From JANLTX01 sp049840835 (GTDB lineage: Bacteria; Armatimonadota; Armatimonadia; Armatimonadales; Armatimonadaceae): a stretch of DNA of 64,000 bases. Below, in pieces: positions 33,019-42,163 of the stretch. Below the pieces are notes generated by a model. That model had not been told where the DNA came from and ran no database searches. It saw only the letters and a list, made by a program, of their open reading frames with translations. The first letter of the stretch is position 1, and the number at the start of each line of letters is the position of its first letter. The translations under genes were made by a program, and so were the position numbers. Where the stretch lies: positions 1-64,000 of the forward strand of contig JASGJG010000004.1 of assembly GCA_049840835.1 (NCBI GenBank), given 5' to 3'.

Positions 33019-33617
33019 AAACGCATGGTTCTTTCTTGCTCTAAATGGGCAAGGAGGATTCGGGCACGCTCCCCCGGTAGCATGGTGACTTGATCATGAA
33101 ATGCAGGGGTGTAGAGCTTGCGAGCCAGGCGAATCCAGTAACGGAACGAGCAGATAGGCGTGGTTCGCGCCAGGGTGTGCAGCACCAGAGCTTGCAGTTT
33201 TATTCGCTGGCAGTCGCTGAGATTGGCACGCTTGAGCAGATGCAGGGCTGTTGCAGGATGGCTCGGGCCAGTTTCCAACCAGGCAATAATTGGCTCGGGG
33301 TCGGTGTCTCGCCCATCTATCAGGCGTTGCACAGCGAGAGATAGCTCTACATTGGGTAGCCAATAGGGGCGAATGAGGTCCCAGTCTCGGGAGTGAATGG
33401 CTTCGAAGCGCACATAGGCTTCGTCAGAGAGAAGGCGATTATCTACCGCTATGCGCCATTCACGGAGTAGAGTATCTCTGTACTGGGCATCGGTCTTAAG
33501 CTGTGCCAGGCGGGCACGGGCCAGCTCTTTATCGCGGCTGCGGAGTTCTTTTTCAGAAGCGAGGCGCTCACGCTTCTCGCTACGGCTTTCAGGGAGACGC
33601 TTCTTCAGCTTGGGCAT
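33015..33617 (-). CDS. Tandem paralogue 3 of an unknown helical family
   Basis: A 200-residue soluble protein with a highly charged N-terminus (MPKLKKRLPESRSEKRERL), a probable coiled coil to residue 45, then an alpha-helical body with LLREWRIAVDNRLLSDEAYVRFE and a C-terminal GERARILLAHLEQERTMRL. All three genes of this run share the D-S/L-D-E/D-A-Y-x-R-F-E block and the terminal HLEQE/HIDQE motif. It is coupled by ATGA to the CBM9-like gene. No known family is recognised; lineage-specific duplication is likely. Confidence 0.6.
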   Translation of the reverse strand: MPKLKKRLPESRSEKRERLASEKELRSRDKELARARLAQLKTDAQYRDTLLREWRIAVDNRLLSDEAYVRFEAIHSRDWDLIRPYWLPNVELSLAVQRLIDGRDTDPEPIIAWLETGPSHPATALHLLKRANLSDCQRIKLQALVLHTLARTTPICSFRYWIRLARKLYTPAFHDQVTMLPGERARILLAHLEQERTMRL

Positions 33618-33628
33618 TCGTCTCTATT

Positions 33629-34288
33629 TTACCCCTTTATGGGTCGGACCACTCGCATATTTCTCTCCTGCTCCAGGTGAACAATTAGCCTGGCTGCCAT
33701 TTCACCGGTTGCTCCGGAATTGCTCACTAGCAGGTGTACTTGCGCCTCAAAGGAGTCATCGGTTATGGCACGTGCTAGCCTGGCCAGACCCAGGAAGCAT
33801 CTATGCCAGCCGTGAAATCTGCTCTTGAGCACCAGTGCCTCGCGATAACTCAAGTGTCTAAGCACCATCACTCGAAGCCTCTGAAGTTGTGATTCACTCC
33901 ATAACCCTTTAAAGGCAAGTTGCTTGGCAATACGAAGATGAACCATGCTCAAACGAGGCTCCTGCTCTAGAGCATGCAGAATGATTTCCGGGTCGATGGA
34001 CTTACCATCCTTGTGACGATAGATTGCTATTAAAGGCTCAGGATTGTCCGTCCTCCAATTATCAGGCCTGTTATCTTTTTGACGAAGAAACGTTTCAAAA
34101 CGCGCATAGGCTTCGTCGGAGTCCAGACGATTCTTCAAGATCGAATGCCACTCACGAACGAGTTGCCTCTCCTGATTGTAAAGTTGGTCCTGTTGAGCAC
34201 GAGCGATTTGATCGTTGTACTCTTGCTCCGCAAGACGCTCTCGCTTTTCGCTACGGCTCTCCGATGTATGCTTTTTTAGCTTTGGCAT
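33629..34288 (-). CDS. Tandem paralogue 2 of an unknown helical family
   Basis: A 219-residue member of the same family: basic start (MPKLKKHTSESRSEKRERL), coiled-coil region rich in Gln, then LVREWHSILKNRLDSDEAYARFE, a helical body (PRLSMVHLRIAKQLAFKG) and the end AARLIVHLEQERNMR. It starts directly after the stop codon of paralogue 1 (TAG followed by ATG) and ends 11 bases before paralogue 3. The tandem arrangement and shared ends point to unequal duplication. The function is unknown. Confidence 0.6.
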   Translation of the reverse strand: MPKLKKHTSESRSEKRERLAEQEYNDQIARAQQDQLYNQERQLVREWHSILKNRLDSDEAYARFETFLRQKDNRPDNWRTDNPEPLIAIYRHKDGKSIDPEIILHALEQEPRLSMVHLRIAKQLAFKGLWSESQLQRLRVMVLRHLSYREALVLKSRFHGWHRCFLGLARLARAITDDSFEAQVHLLVSNSGATGEMAARLIVHLEQERNMRVVRPIKG

Positions 34289-34804
34289 CTACTTTGCCCG
34301 CATCATATGTTCTTGATCTATATGACCTAGTACCAAGGCAGCTAGCTCGCCTGTTATTCCTTTGTAACTTAGCAACAATTGCACTCTATCCTCGAAAGCT
34401 TTATCGGTGATAGCACGCGCCAAACGAAAAAATGGCTTGGTGCTTTTATCCCACCTGCCCACCAGAAGGTGCTCTAGAATCAGCTCCTGGAGTCTCTGGC
34501 GCTGGGCATCATTCCACTTCCCTTGAAGCGCAAGCTGCTTGGCAACTACAAGAAAAAGAGCCCTTAGAGAGAGGTCGCTCTCTATCACTCTCAGTACCAA
34601 TTCAGGGTCTACAGATTTGCCATCACGGTGATGTATTACCAGCAGCGAGAGCGTAGCGTTGCGTATCCGACTGTAATAAAAGCTATCAGCGTGCTGAAGA
34701 TGAAACACCTCGAAACGTGAGTACGCGTCATCGGAATCCAGGCGATGTTTCAGGAGCAAGCGCCACTCCCTATAGGACTGTACATGCTTTTCCTCCGCCT
34801 GCAC
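34289..34804 (-). CDS. Tandem paralogue 1 of an unknown helical family, start uncertain
   Basis: A 171-residue protein counted from the GTG at 34804: YREWRLLLKHRLDSDDAYSRFE, RALFLVVAKQLALQGK and final LVLGHIDQEHMMRAK match the two downstream paralogues. The frame stays open upstream to 34894 and encodes the expected Gln/Glu-rich coiled coil, but has no ATG, GTG or TTG there. An ATT at 34888 lies where the paralogues have their Met. Either this gene uses a rare ATT start, or its ATG was lost and a shortened protein is made. Confidence 0.5.
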   Translation of the reverse strand: MQAEEKHVQSYREWRLLLKHRLDSDDAYSRFEVFHLQHADSFYYSRIRNATLSLLVIHHRDGKSVDPELVLRVIESDLSLRALFLVVAKQLALQGKWNDAQRQRLQELILEHLLVGRWDKSTKPFFRLARAITDKAFEDRVQLLLSYKGITGELAALVLGHIDQEHMMRAK

Positions 34805-34940
34805 TTTCTGGATGCGAGCGAGGTCCTCTTGATGCCTCTGCCGCTCTTGCTGGGCAGCAAGGCGGTCTTGCTTTAATACCCGTGGAATGGGCTGCTATTT
34901 TATCTCTTAACCATGCCCTAAGCTGCGGTACACTGAGGGT

Positions 34941-35975
34941 ATGGAACTACGCGAGTTTCCAGGGACGGGCCGCAAAATCAGCGCCGTCGGCTTCGGGGTC
35001 TGGACCGTGGCTACAACCTGGTGGGGAATTACGGATAGAGCCGTCGGCATCGACCTGCTGCGGCAGGGCAACGAGCTGGGTATCAACCTCTTCGATACGG
35101 CGGATACCTACTCAGACGGTGGCGCGGAGACGATTCTCGCCGAAGCGTTTCCCGATAAAAAGACCCGCGAAGATCTGTTTATAGCCACCAAGTTCGGCTA
35201 TGACATCTACAACTCATCGCCGGACCCAAACCAGCGCGAGCGTCCTCAGAACTGGGAGCCGGAGTTCGTGCGGTTTGCGGTGGAGCAATCCCTGAAGCGC
35301 CTGGATATAGACCAGATCTCCTTCTACCAGATGCACAATCCCCGTGTGTCTGCCCTTCAGCGCGAGGATCTCCTGGCAGCGCTGGAAGACCTGAAGGCGG
35401 AAGGTAAGATTCTGAGCTATGGCGCCACTCTTGGCCCCGCTATCGATATCCGCCAGGCTGATGAAACCGACTATATTCTGGACCACACCAGGATGAGTGG
35501 TGTGCAGATTATCTATAACCTGCTGGAGCAGCAAGTCGGCGCGCCTATCTTCGAGAAAGCCCGTGAGAAGGGCGTTGGTATTCTTACCCGTGTACCGCAT
35601 GCCTCGGGACTTCTGGAGGGGAATCTGCAGACCGACACGACCTTTGCGCCCGGCGACCATAGAAACTGGCGTATGACCACCAATGAGCAGAAGCGCCTGT
35701 GGCTAGACCGGGGACTCCTGAAAGTAGAGAAACTGGGCTTCTTAACCCATGAGACTGGGCGTACTATCTCGCAGGCGGCGATTCAGTTCATTCTGGCCGA
35801 GCCGAGCATAGTCAGTGTGCTGCCCAATATCTATGATGCCCCGCAATTAAAAGAACTGGCCGCCGCACCGCAGACCCCGAAGCTGACCGCCGAAGAACTG
35901 GCAACTCTGACCGACCTCCATGCCAACGATTTCTACCTGGACCCACCGGAGACTCTGGCAGGAAAGGTCGCATGA
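34941..35975 (+). CDS. Aldo/keto reductase of the glycolate oxidase-like operon
   Basis: A 344-residue NAD(P)H-dependent oxidoreductase. Tetrad residues: Asp and Tyr in NLFDTADTYSDGGAE, Lys in FIATKFGYD, His in SFYQMHNP. It is only distantly similar to the reductase at 3269. It heads an operon in which the next genes, glcE and glcF, each overlap by four bases, so it probably works in the same pathway, for instance interconverting a hydroxyaldehyde or 2-hydroxyacid precursor. Cytoplasmic. The substrate is not identifiable. Confidence 0.85.
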   Translation: MELREFPGTGRKISAVGFGVWTVATTWWGITDRAVGIDLLRQGNELGINLFDTADTYSDGGAETILAEAFPDKKTREDLFIATKFGYDIYNSSPDPNQRERPQNWEPEFVRFAVEQSLKRLDIDQISFYQMHNPRVSALQREDLLAALEDLKAEGKILSYGATLGPAIDIRQADETDYILDHTRMSGVQIIYNLLEQQVGAPIFEKAREKGVGILTRVPHASGLLEGNLQTDTTFAPGDHRNWRMTTNEQKRLWLDRGLLKVEKLGFLTHETGRTISQAAIQFILAEPSIVSVLPNIYDAPQLKELAAAPQTPKLTAEELATLTDLHANDFYLDPPETLAGKVA

Positions 35976-37111
35976 GTTATAGCGAGACACTGGGGTCTGA
36001 GCCAGAGCAGGTAGTCCGCCCGGAGAGCGTAGAAGCGCTTCAAGAGGCGCTACAGGCAGCAGGGACTGTGGTAGCGCTGGGCGGTGGAGCAGGCCAGGAC
36101 TATGGCCACGCCCCTACCCCAGGGTTCACTCTGCTGGACCTGGGCGCGCTGAATCAGATAGTGGCGGTAGAGCCGGGCGATATGACCATTACCGTGCAGT
36201 GTGGCGCTACCCTGGCAGAGGTTCAAGCCGCACTGGAACCGCACGGGCAGTGGCTTCCGTTAGACCCACCGCAGGCCGAAACCGCGACTATGGGCGGCAT
36301 CATTGCCACCAATGCGTTCGGCCCGCTCCGGCTGGGTTACGGCACGGCGCGTGACTGGCTAGTAGGTCTGAGTGTGGTGGATGCTGAAGGTCGGTTGACT
36401 AAGGGCGGCGGCAAGGTGGTCAAAAACGTGACCGGGTACGACCTTCCCAAACTACATGTAGGCGCACTCGGCACACTGGGTGTGCTGGTAGAAGCGACCT
36501 TTAAGACCAGCCCTCGACCGGAAGCGACACGCACTGTGGTGGTGCCAGATATCCAGAGTTCTATAGATAGCTTTGTAGAGACTCTGCTGGCGAAGACCAC
36601 ACCCGTGCAGGCACTTCTGCATGAAGATGAGACAGGCCGCACGCTGGCGCTGGTCTACCATGGTCCTACTGAAGCGGCGGACTCCGAAGCGGGACAGGCA
36701 GCAGATCTAGCGGTAGAGGCAGGGCTGGCCGCCAGCGTCTATGCTGAGGAGTTCTCCGCTGAGCCCGCAGCCACTCCGGTTGCCGTTCGGCTTTCTTGCC
36801 TTCCGGCCCAGGCGCTGAGAGTGCATGCTCGCGCTAAGAAAACGGCGGGCGACGGAGCCATTCTAGATACTCAGCTTGGTGCAGGGGTAATCACAGTGTA
36901 CTGGCCCGAAGATACGGAGGAGGCCCGCACTGGCGCCACAGCCCTGCTTGGTCTTGGGGAAAGTGCAACCCTTCTTCATGGTCCACTTGAGCTGCGTGAG
37001 AGCCTGCCTGCTCTCTGGAATCCAGCCCCCTCTTCCCTACCTCTCATGAAAGCGGTAAAGGCATCGCTGGACCCGGCCAGCAAACTCAATCCCGGACGAT
37101 TTCTGGTATGA
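35972..37111 (+). CDS. glcE: Glycolate oxidase FAD-binding subunit GlcE-like
   Basis: A 379-residue FAD-binding (PCMH/VAO-type) protein. The flavin-binding motif is VALGGGAGQDYGHAP, followed by ATMGGIIATNAFGPLRLGYGTARDWLVGL and KVVKNVTGYDLPKLHVGALGTLG, which are characteristic of GlcE. The C-terminal NPGRF motif (SKLNPGRFLV) is present. In glycolate oxidase GlcD and GlcE bind FAD and GlcF carries Fe-S clusters. It overlaps both neighbours by four bases. No full-length GlcD is in this operon. Confidence 0.85.
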   Translation: MSYSETLGSEPEQVVRPESVEALQEALQAAGTVVALGGGAGQDYGHAPTPGFTLLDLGALNQIVAVEPGDMTITVQCGATLAEVQAALEPHGQWLPLDPPQAETATMGGIIATNAFGPLRLGYGTARDWLVGLSVVDAEGRLTKGGGKVVKNVTGYDLPKLHVGALGTLGVLVEATFKTSPRPEATRTVVVPDIQSSIDSFVETLLAKTTPVQALLHEDETGRTLALVYHGPTEAADSEAGQAADLAVEAGLAASVYAEEFSAEPAATPVAVRLSCLPAQALRVHARAKKTAGDGAILDTQLGAGVITVYWPEDTEEARTGATALLGLGESATLLHGPLELRESLPALWNPAPSSLPLMKAVKASLDPASKLNPGRFLV

Positions 37112-38352
37112 ACGCGAAAGATATCGAAGATGGCCTGATGAGCTGTGTCCACTGCGGCTTCTGCCTGGACGCTTGCCCGACCTACCGGGAGACTGGCGAT
37201 GAAGCAGATAGCCCGCGTGGACGCTTAGCGATGATGCGTGGGGTGTTTGAGAAGAAGCTACCACTGGCTGAGGACAATAAAGGCAGTGTGGGCTATCACC
37301 TGGACCGCTGCCTTGGGTGCCGCGCCTGTGAGACCGCCTGCCCGTCTGGTGTGCCTTATGGTCGGCTCTTAGAGCAGTTCCGTGATGACCAGGAGAAGGT
37401 CACCAACCGTAGCACCGGGGAGAAAGTGCTGCGTGAGGGCCTGCTGACTGTTCTCACCAGTCCGGCCAAGATGAAAGCGGCGCTGACTGCAGGGCGACTG
37501 ACCGGCGGCAGAATCCCCGGTCCGGTTGCCCGCTTCGTGGGTCTACCTGCCGACACCAAGCTTCCCCTGCCAGATGATTTAGGCGAATCCTCTCGCCCGG
37601 TGGCAGAGTTCACTCCAGCCCAGGGAGAGAAGCGTGGGCGCGTGGTGCTGCTTACGGGCTGCGTAATGAAGGTGCTTTATGGCCCTGTCCATCATGCCAC
37701 CGTGAAACTTCTTACGGCAAACGGCTTCGAGGTAGTAGTGCCACAGAGCCAAGGCTGCTGTGGGGCGCTACACGGGCATCAGGGCAAGATGACCGGCGCC
37801 AGGGCGCTGGCCTGTGACTTGATCGCCGAGTTAGAGCGAGTAGAGGCGGATGCCTACATCCTGAACTCAGCGGGCTGTGGGTCGTTCTTGAAGGACTACG
37901 GGCACATGCTCAAAGACAACCCGCACTGGGCAGAGCGCGCCGAGGCTTTCGCCGCGAAGATCAAAGACATAACGGAGTTCCTGATAGAGGTTGGGCCGCG
38001 CCCCATGACAAAGCCTCTGAACAAGACCGTGACCTACCATGATGCCTGCCACCTGCGCCATGGTCAGAAAATCTACGATGCACCTCGGCAGCTTCTAAAA
38101 GCGATTCCGGGCATTAACTTTGTGGAGACCGTGGACTCCGACCTGTGCTGCGGCTCCGCGGGGGTCTACAACTATCTCCAACCGGAGATAGCGGCCTCTC
38201 TGCAAAAGAAGAAAGTAGAGAACCTGGTCGCATCTAAGGCCGAGATAGTCGCCACGGGTAATCCGGGCTGTCTGGCCTGGATCGAGCAGGGACTTCCCAG
38301 CCGAATCAAAATCGTCCATCCTGTTGAGCTGCTGGCCGCCGCTTACGAATGA
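37108..38352 (+). CDS. glcF: Glycolate oxidase iron-sulfur subunit GlcF-like
   Basis: A 414-residue protein with two [4Fe-4S] ferredoxin-type motifs (CVHCGFCLDACPTY at residues 11-24 and CLGCRACETACPSG) and two CCG domains (QGCCGALHGHQG and DLCCGSAGVYN) that bind haem- or Fe-S-linked groups in the GlcF/HdrD family. It passes electrons from the flavin subunits to the respiratory chain. Located at the inner membrane face. It overlaps glcE and the VanZ-like gene by four bases each. Confidence 0.87.
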   Translation: MNAKDIEDGLMSCVHCGFCLDACPTYRETGDEADSPRGRLAMMRGVFEKKLPLAEDNKGSVGYHLDRCLGCRACETACPSGVPYGRLLEQFRDDQEKVTNRSTGEKVLREGLLTVLTSPAKMKAALTAGRLTGGRIPGPVARFVGLPADTKLPLPDDLGESSRPVAEFTPAQGEKRGRVVLLTGCVMKVLYGPVHHATVKLLTANGFEVVVPQSQGCCGALHGHQGKMTGARALACDLIAELERVEADAYILNSAGCGSFLKDYGHMLKDNPHWAERAEAFAAKIKDITEFLIEVGPRPMTKPLNKTVTYHDACHLRHGQKIYDAPRQLLKAIPGINFVETVDSDLCCGSAGVYNYLQPEIAASLQKKKVENLVASKAEIVATGNPGCLAWIEQGLPSRIKIVHPVELLAAAYE

Positions 38353-38858
38353 ACCGCAAGCTCCTCCGCTTCCTTTTGTACTACGGACCATTGCTAATCG
38401 GAGCGGGGGTGCTAGGGTTTCTGGCAACCAACCACGGGGGGTTCATGGCCTCCTGGAGACTCTTCATGCGGTCGGTTATCTGGCTCACGCCAGAGATGCC
38501 GCAGTACCATGCGGACCTGAACCCCGATACCCATATCGGGGAGCAGTTCAACATCTTTCCGGTGAATATCGCCCTGCGCAAAATAGCCCATGTGCTGGTG
38601 TATATCCCTCTCTCACTGTTAGCTGCTCGTGCTCTGCAAAATGGGGAGCCTAAGCTGCGTGCCCGCGCGATTATCGGGCAGGCGATTCTCTGCGTGGTGC
38701 TGACCGGGCTGGAGTGCCTGGTACGCCTGCGCTATGCGGGTGAGCGCCATATCCGCTGGGAGCAGCTCTATCTGAATCTCACGGGTTCGGGAATAGCCAT
38801 TCTCTTTACGCTGATCTTCTTTGGCTTCAAAGCACTGGAGCGCCGCTTGAATGCCTGA
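38349..38858 (+). CDS. VanZ-like membrane protein
   Basis: A 169-residue protein with four hydrophobic helices, including LLYYGPLLIGAGVLGFLA and IAHVLVYIPLSLLAARAL; the RKIAHVLVYIPL and ELQ-type RWEQLYLNLTGSGIA segments resemble the VanZ family, where a conserved R-K-x-x-H motif is seen. The family role is unclear in most bacteria. The start overlaps the glcF stop (ATGA) and its end overlaps the next gene by eight bases. Confidence 0.65.
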   Translation: MNRKLLRFLLYYGPLLIGAGVLGFLATNHGGFMASWRLFMRSVIWLTPEMPQYHADLNPDTHIGEQFNIFPVNIALRKIAHVLVYIPLSLLAARALQNGEPKLRARAIIGQAILCVVLTGLECLVRLRYAGERHIRWEQLYLNLTGSGIAILFTLIFFGFKALERRLNA

Positions 38859-39405
38859 ACCGGAACTGATTACGAGTCTGCCCCGCATTCGGCGCTATAG
38901 CCGCCATAATGAAGCGGAGGATGCCCGGTTTGCGGATTTTATCAAGCGGCGCCTCTCCCTTCCGAATGCTGAACTAGACACCATTGTGCAGCAGACCACG
39001 GATGTGGTCTGGGAAGGTATTGACTGCCTGGCCTGTGGGAATTGTTGCCGCTCGCCGCAGATTACGGTAGATGATAAAGATATCCAGCGGCTTTCGAAGC
39101 GGCTGGGAGTAACGCCGAAAGAGTTCGAGCGGCGTTACTTAGTGCGGGGCGAAGGCAAAGACCGTTATTTTGCCACGGCGCCCTGTCCGTTCTTAGGGGA
39201 GGATAATGCCTGTGCGGTCTATGAAGATCGCCCGAAGGCGTGCCATGACTTTCCCTACCTGCACGCGGGCAACTTCCGCAACCGGGTGTACGTGACGTTG
39301 GATAACGTTTCCGCATGTCCGATTGCGTTCAATGTCTGGCAGCGGCTCAAGAGCCGCTTGAAACCGGGCGCTGTCACAGGCGCCTTTGATAGTGAGTTAC
39401 AATAA
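38851..39405 (+). CDS. YkgJ-family cysteine-cluster protein
   Basis: A 184-residue protein with the Cys pattern of the YkgJ (zinc/iron-chelating) family: CLACGNCCRSPQITV, then CPFLGEDNACAVYEDRPKACHDFP, and a final Cys in SACPIAF. These Cys probably bind an Fe-S cluster or metal. Often seen near oxidoreductases, as here. Soluble. The start ATG lies inside the end of the VanZ-like gene. Confidence 0.8.
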   Translation: MPEPELITSLPRIRRYSRHNEAEDARFADFIKRRLSLPNAELDTIVQQTTDVVWEGIDCLACGNCCRSPQITVDDKDIQRLSKRLGVTPKEFERRYLVRGEGKDRYFATAPCPFLGEDNACAVYEDRPKACHDFPYLHAGNFRNRVYVTLDNVSACPIAFNVWQRLKSRLKPGAVTGAFDSELQ

Positions 39406-39411
39406 CTACCG

Positions 39412-41322
39412 ATGAAGCTACCATGGCGGGCGCTGGCGCTGGGGACGTTCCTGGCATGTCTCAATGCACTGTGGGTGACCATGGTCGAGGTGCGCTACTT
39501 TATCCTGGATGGATCGTCGCTTCCTCTGTTCGTCACCCCGATTTTTATGCTCCTGGTGCTGGTGGGCCTTAACCGGCTTGTACCGGAGCGATTCCGACTC
39601 TCTCAGGTAGAGCTGCTCCTCGCCTACCTCATGGCCGTTATCTCCAACACGTTCGCGGGCCATGACATGCTTCAGAACTTCTTCGGGCAGGTCACGCACG
39701 CGCACTACTTCGCCGTGCAGAACCGCTGGCAGGAGACCTTCCTATCCAGCCTGCCCAAAGAGCTGTTCATCACAGACGATGCCGCGCTGAAAGCCTGGTA
39801 TCGAGGAAATGTGCCGCCAGACCGTGCCGTGGGCTACTTAGTCCACTGGAGTGTGCCGCTCACGCTCTGGGGGCTGTTCTTCCTAACGCTGGTCTTCCAC
39901 TTTCTGTGCCTTACCCTCTTAGTCCGCCGCGCCTGGACCGAGAGCGAGAAGCTGGCGTTTCCGATTATCCAGCTTCCACTTGCTATGACCGAGCCGGGTG
40001 CGCCGCTGTTTAAAAACCGCCTGATGTGGACCGGGTTCGCCATTGCGTTTGTCATCGGCGCCGTGAACGGTATCCATGAGCTCTACCCACAGATACCGAA
40101 CGCACCGTGGATCAAGCTGATGGATGTAGGGCAGTACTTCACCGAGCAACCCTGGGAAGCGATTCGCACCTATGGGATGCAGACCTCACTCTACCCGTTC
40201 GCTATCGGGCTGGCGTACTTTATCCCGCTGGACCTGGCGTTCTCCTGCTGGTTCTCGTACCTTTTCGCCCGCGCGTTCTTCGTCTTCGGGCGAGCCTCCG
40301 GGTTAGATGGTCCAAGCGCCGCTCAGGGTTGGCCGTTCTTAAAAGAAATCAGCTCCGGAGCCTGGCTGGGCGTGGCGGGTGCTGTGCTCTGGGCGAACCG
40401 AAAGCACCTGTCTGCCGGGTTCGATGCCGCGTTTTCGTCGCCTAAATCCGGACCGCGTGACCCGGAAGCAAAGTGGGACCGCTTCGCCTGGATCGGTATC
40501 ACTGTCAGCGGCGCACTGCTGCTTGCCTGGGCCTACTTCCTGCTGAATATTGCGCCCGCTGTGGCAGTGGCGTTCTTCGTCATCCTGCTGGCACTCTCGC
40601 TGGCCATCACCCGCGTGCGCGCCGAGTTCGGCACACCACACGAGATTGTCTTCGTAAAGCCTGCCGACACACTGGTCACTCTCCTGGGCACCCACGCCGT
40701 GGGCAATAACAGCCTGATTGGCATGCAGGCCATGTACTGGTTCAACCGGGGCTACCGCTGTCACCCAATTCCGAACTTCTTAGAGGGCTTCAAGATGGCG
40801 GAGGGCCGCCCCCTGCCTCGCCGAACCCTGATGCTAACGTTCGGACTGGCGGCTATCGTCTCACTGCTGGCTACCTACGCGTCCAACTACTTCATTACCT
40901 ACGATGCGGGCGCGGCAGGCAAAGCCACAGGCTACAAGCAGTGGGTGGGTAACGAAGCCTATAGCCAGCTTCACTCCTGGCTGCTCTTCGGACAGCAGCC
41001 CGGCGCAGTGAATTTCTGGTACTTCCTGGGCGGGCTTGGGACAGTGGCGCTGCTAGCCTACCTACGTACGGCATTTCTCGCCTGGCCCCTACACCCCGCT
41101 GGATTCGCCCTGGGAATTAGCTATGCCATGAACTATTTCTGGCTGTGCGTGCTCATTGCCTGGGCCATTAAGTTCATGATCATTCGCTATGGCGGCATGA
41201 CCATGCACCGCCGTGTAATCCCCTTCTTCCTGGGCCTGATTCTAGGAGACTACACGGTGGGCGCCATCTGGAGCTTGATCGCGTTGGCGCTGGGGCAGCC
41301 GACCTACAAAATCTATATTTAA
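39412..41322 (+). CDS. Multi-pass membrane protein, DUF6785-like
   Basis: A 636-residue integral membrane protein with about 14 hydrophobic segments. Features are FRLSQVELLLAYLMAVISN, DMLQNFFGQVTH near the first third, a charged central part (TRVRAEFGTPHEIVF) and a C-terminal RVIPFFLGLILGDYTVGA. The pattern resembles the DUF6784/DUF6785 proteins common in Planctomycetota, Verrucomicrobiota and Armatimonadota, which have OPT-transporter-like segments; that link is from memory. It is the last gene of the glc-like operon. Possibly a transporter. Confidence 0.6.
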   Translation: MKLPWRALALGTFLACLNALWVTMVEVRYFILDGSSLPLFVTPIFMLLVLVGLNRLVPERFRLSQVELLLAYLMAVISNTFAGHDMLQNFFGQVTHAHYFAVQNRWQETFLSSLPKELFITDDAALKAWYRGNVPPDRAVGYLVHWSVPLTLWGLFFLTLVFHFLCLTLLVRRAWTESEKLAFPIIQLPLAMTEPGAPLFKNRLMWTGFAIAFVIGAVNGIHELYPQIPNAPWIKLMDVGQYFTEQPWEAIRTYGMQTSLYPFAIGLAYFIPLDLAFSCWFSYLFARAFFVFGRASGLDGPSAAQGWPFLKEISSGAWLGVAGAVLWANRKHLSAGFDAAFSSPKSGPRDPEAKWDRFAWIGITVSGALLLAWAYFLLNIAPAVAVAFFVILLALSLAITRVRAEFGTPHEIVFVKPADTLVTLLGTHAVGNNSLIGMQAMYWFNRGYRCHPIPNFLEGFKMAEGRPLPRRTLMLTFGLAAIVSLLATYASNYFITYDAGAAGKATGYKQWVGNEAYSQLHSWLLFGQQPGAVNFWYFLGGLGTVALLAYLRTAFLAWPLHPAGFALGISYAMNYFWLCVLIAWAIKFMIIRYGGMTMHRRVIPFFLGLILGDYTVGAIWSLIALALGQPTYKIYI

Positions 41323-41401
41323 AAATAAATAATTCCAATCCTGGAAAATTCACCTAAGGCTAAAGTTTAGCATTTACGAGAATGCGTATGAAAGGAATTT
41401 C

Positions 41402-42058
41402 ATGCGCAGTAAACTTTTCCTGGTAGGAGCGCTCCTGATGCTCGCGGGCACGGCAAACGCTCAAAACCTCTTTGCAAATCCAGACTTTGAGGACGGCAAT
41501 ACTGGCTTCACCAGTCAATACACCTTCGGCGGCTCGGGCGACCTGATCTCGGCGGGCTACTACAACGTAAATACCAACCCATTTCCCTACAACGGAAACT
41601 GGACTGCTATTGGCGACCATACCACGGGCTCGACCAACATGATGATTGTGAACGGTTCCAACGTTCCCAACATCTCGGTGTGGGCCCAGACCGTTTCCGG
41701 TCTGACTCCTAACACGGACTACTACTTTAGCGGTTGGCTGGCTTCCGTCTATCCTTCGAACCCGGCCTCCCTTCAGTTCGCCGTGAACGGCGGCTCTATC
41801 GGCGGCACCTTCAATGCATCGAGCACGGTCGGTCAGTGGGTACAGTGGACAGCAGCCTGGAACTCCGGCTCCAACACCTCGGCTATCTTCTCCATTGTCA
41901 ACCAGAACACACAGTTCGCGGGCAATGACTTCGCTCTTGATGACCTCTCTCTGACTCCCACGAACCCCGGCGGTAACAACATTACTGCCCCGGAGCCTGG
42001 CTCCCTCGCGCTCCTGGGAGTGCCTATGTTTGTCTTCCTGCGCAAGCGCCGCAAATAA
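41402..42058 (+). CDS. PEP-CTERM sorting domain protein
   Basis: A 218-residue secreted protein. The signal peptide (LFLVGALLMLAGTANAQ) is followed by a beta-sandwich resembling carbohydrate-binding modules (NLFANPDFEDGNTGFT, TDYYFSGWLASV, FALDDLSLTP). The C-terminus shows the PEP-CTERM signal: PEPGSLALLGVPMFVFL then RKRRK, used for exosortase-dependent sorting to the surface or extracellular matrix. AAAGGAA precedes the ATG. Followed by a strong terminator, so it is expressed alone. Confidence 0.87.
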   Translation: MRSKLFLVGALLMLAGTANAQNLFANPDFEDGNTGFTSQYTFGGSGDLISAGYYNVNTNPFPYNGNWTAIGDHTTGSTNMMIVNGSNVPNISVWAQTVSGLTPNTDYYFSGWLASVYPSNPASLQFAVNGGSIGGTFNASSTVGQWVQWTAAWNSGSNTSAIFSIVNQNTQFAGNDFALDDLSLTPTNPGGNNITAPEPGSLALLGVPMFVFLRKRRK

Positions 42059-42079
42059 GTTCGGATTGTCAAAAGCTAA

Positions 42080-42108
42080 GAGCCACGAAGCACTCGTGGC
42101 TCTTTTTT
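42080..42108 (+). terminator. Terminator after the PEP-CTERM gene
   Basis: A nine-base-pair stem (GAGCCACGA with complement) and a five-base loop, followed by CTTTTTT. Typical intrinsic terminator, 22 bases past the stop. Confidence 0.88.
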
Positions 42109-42163
42109 CACAAATAGCACAGGGAGGGAAACGGAGACGGCAAGGGGTATCTATGGAGCGATT

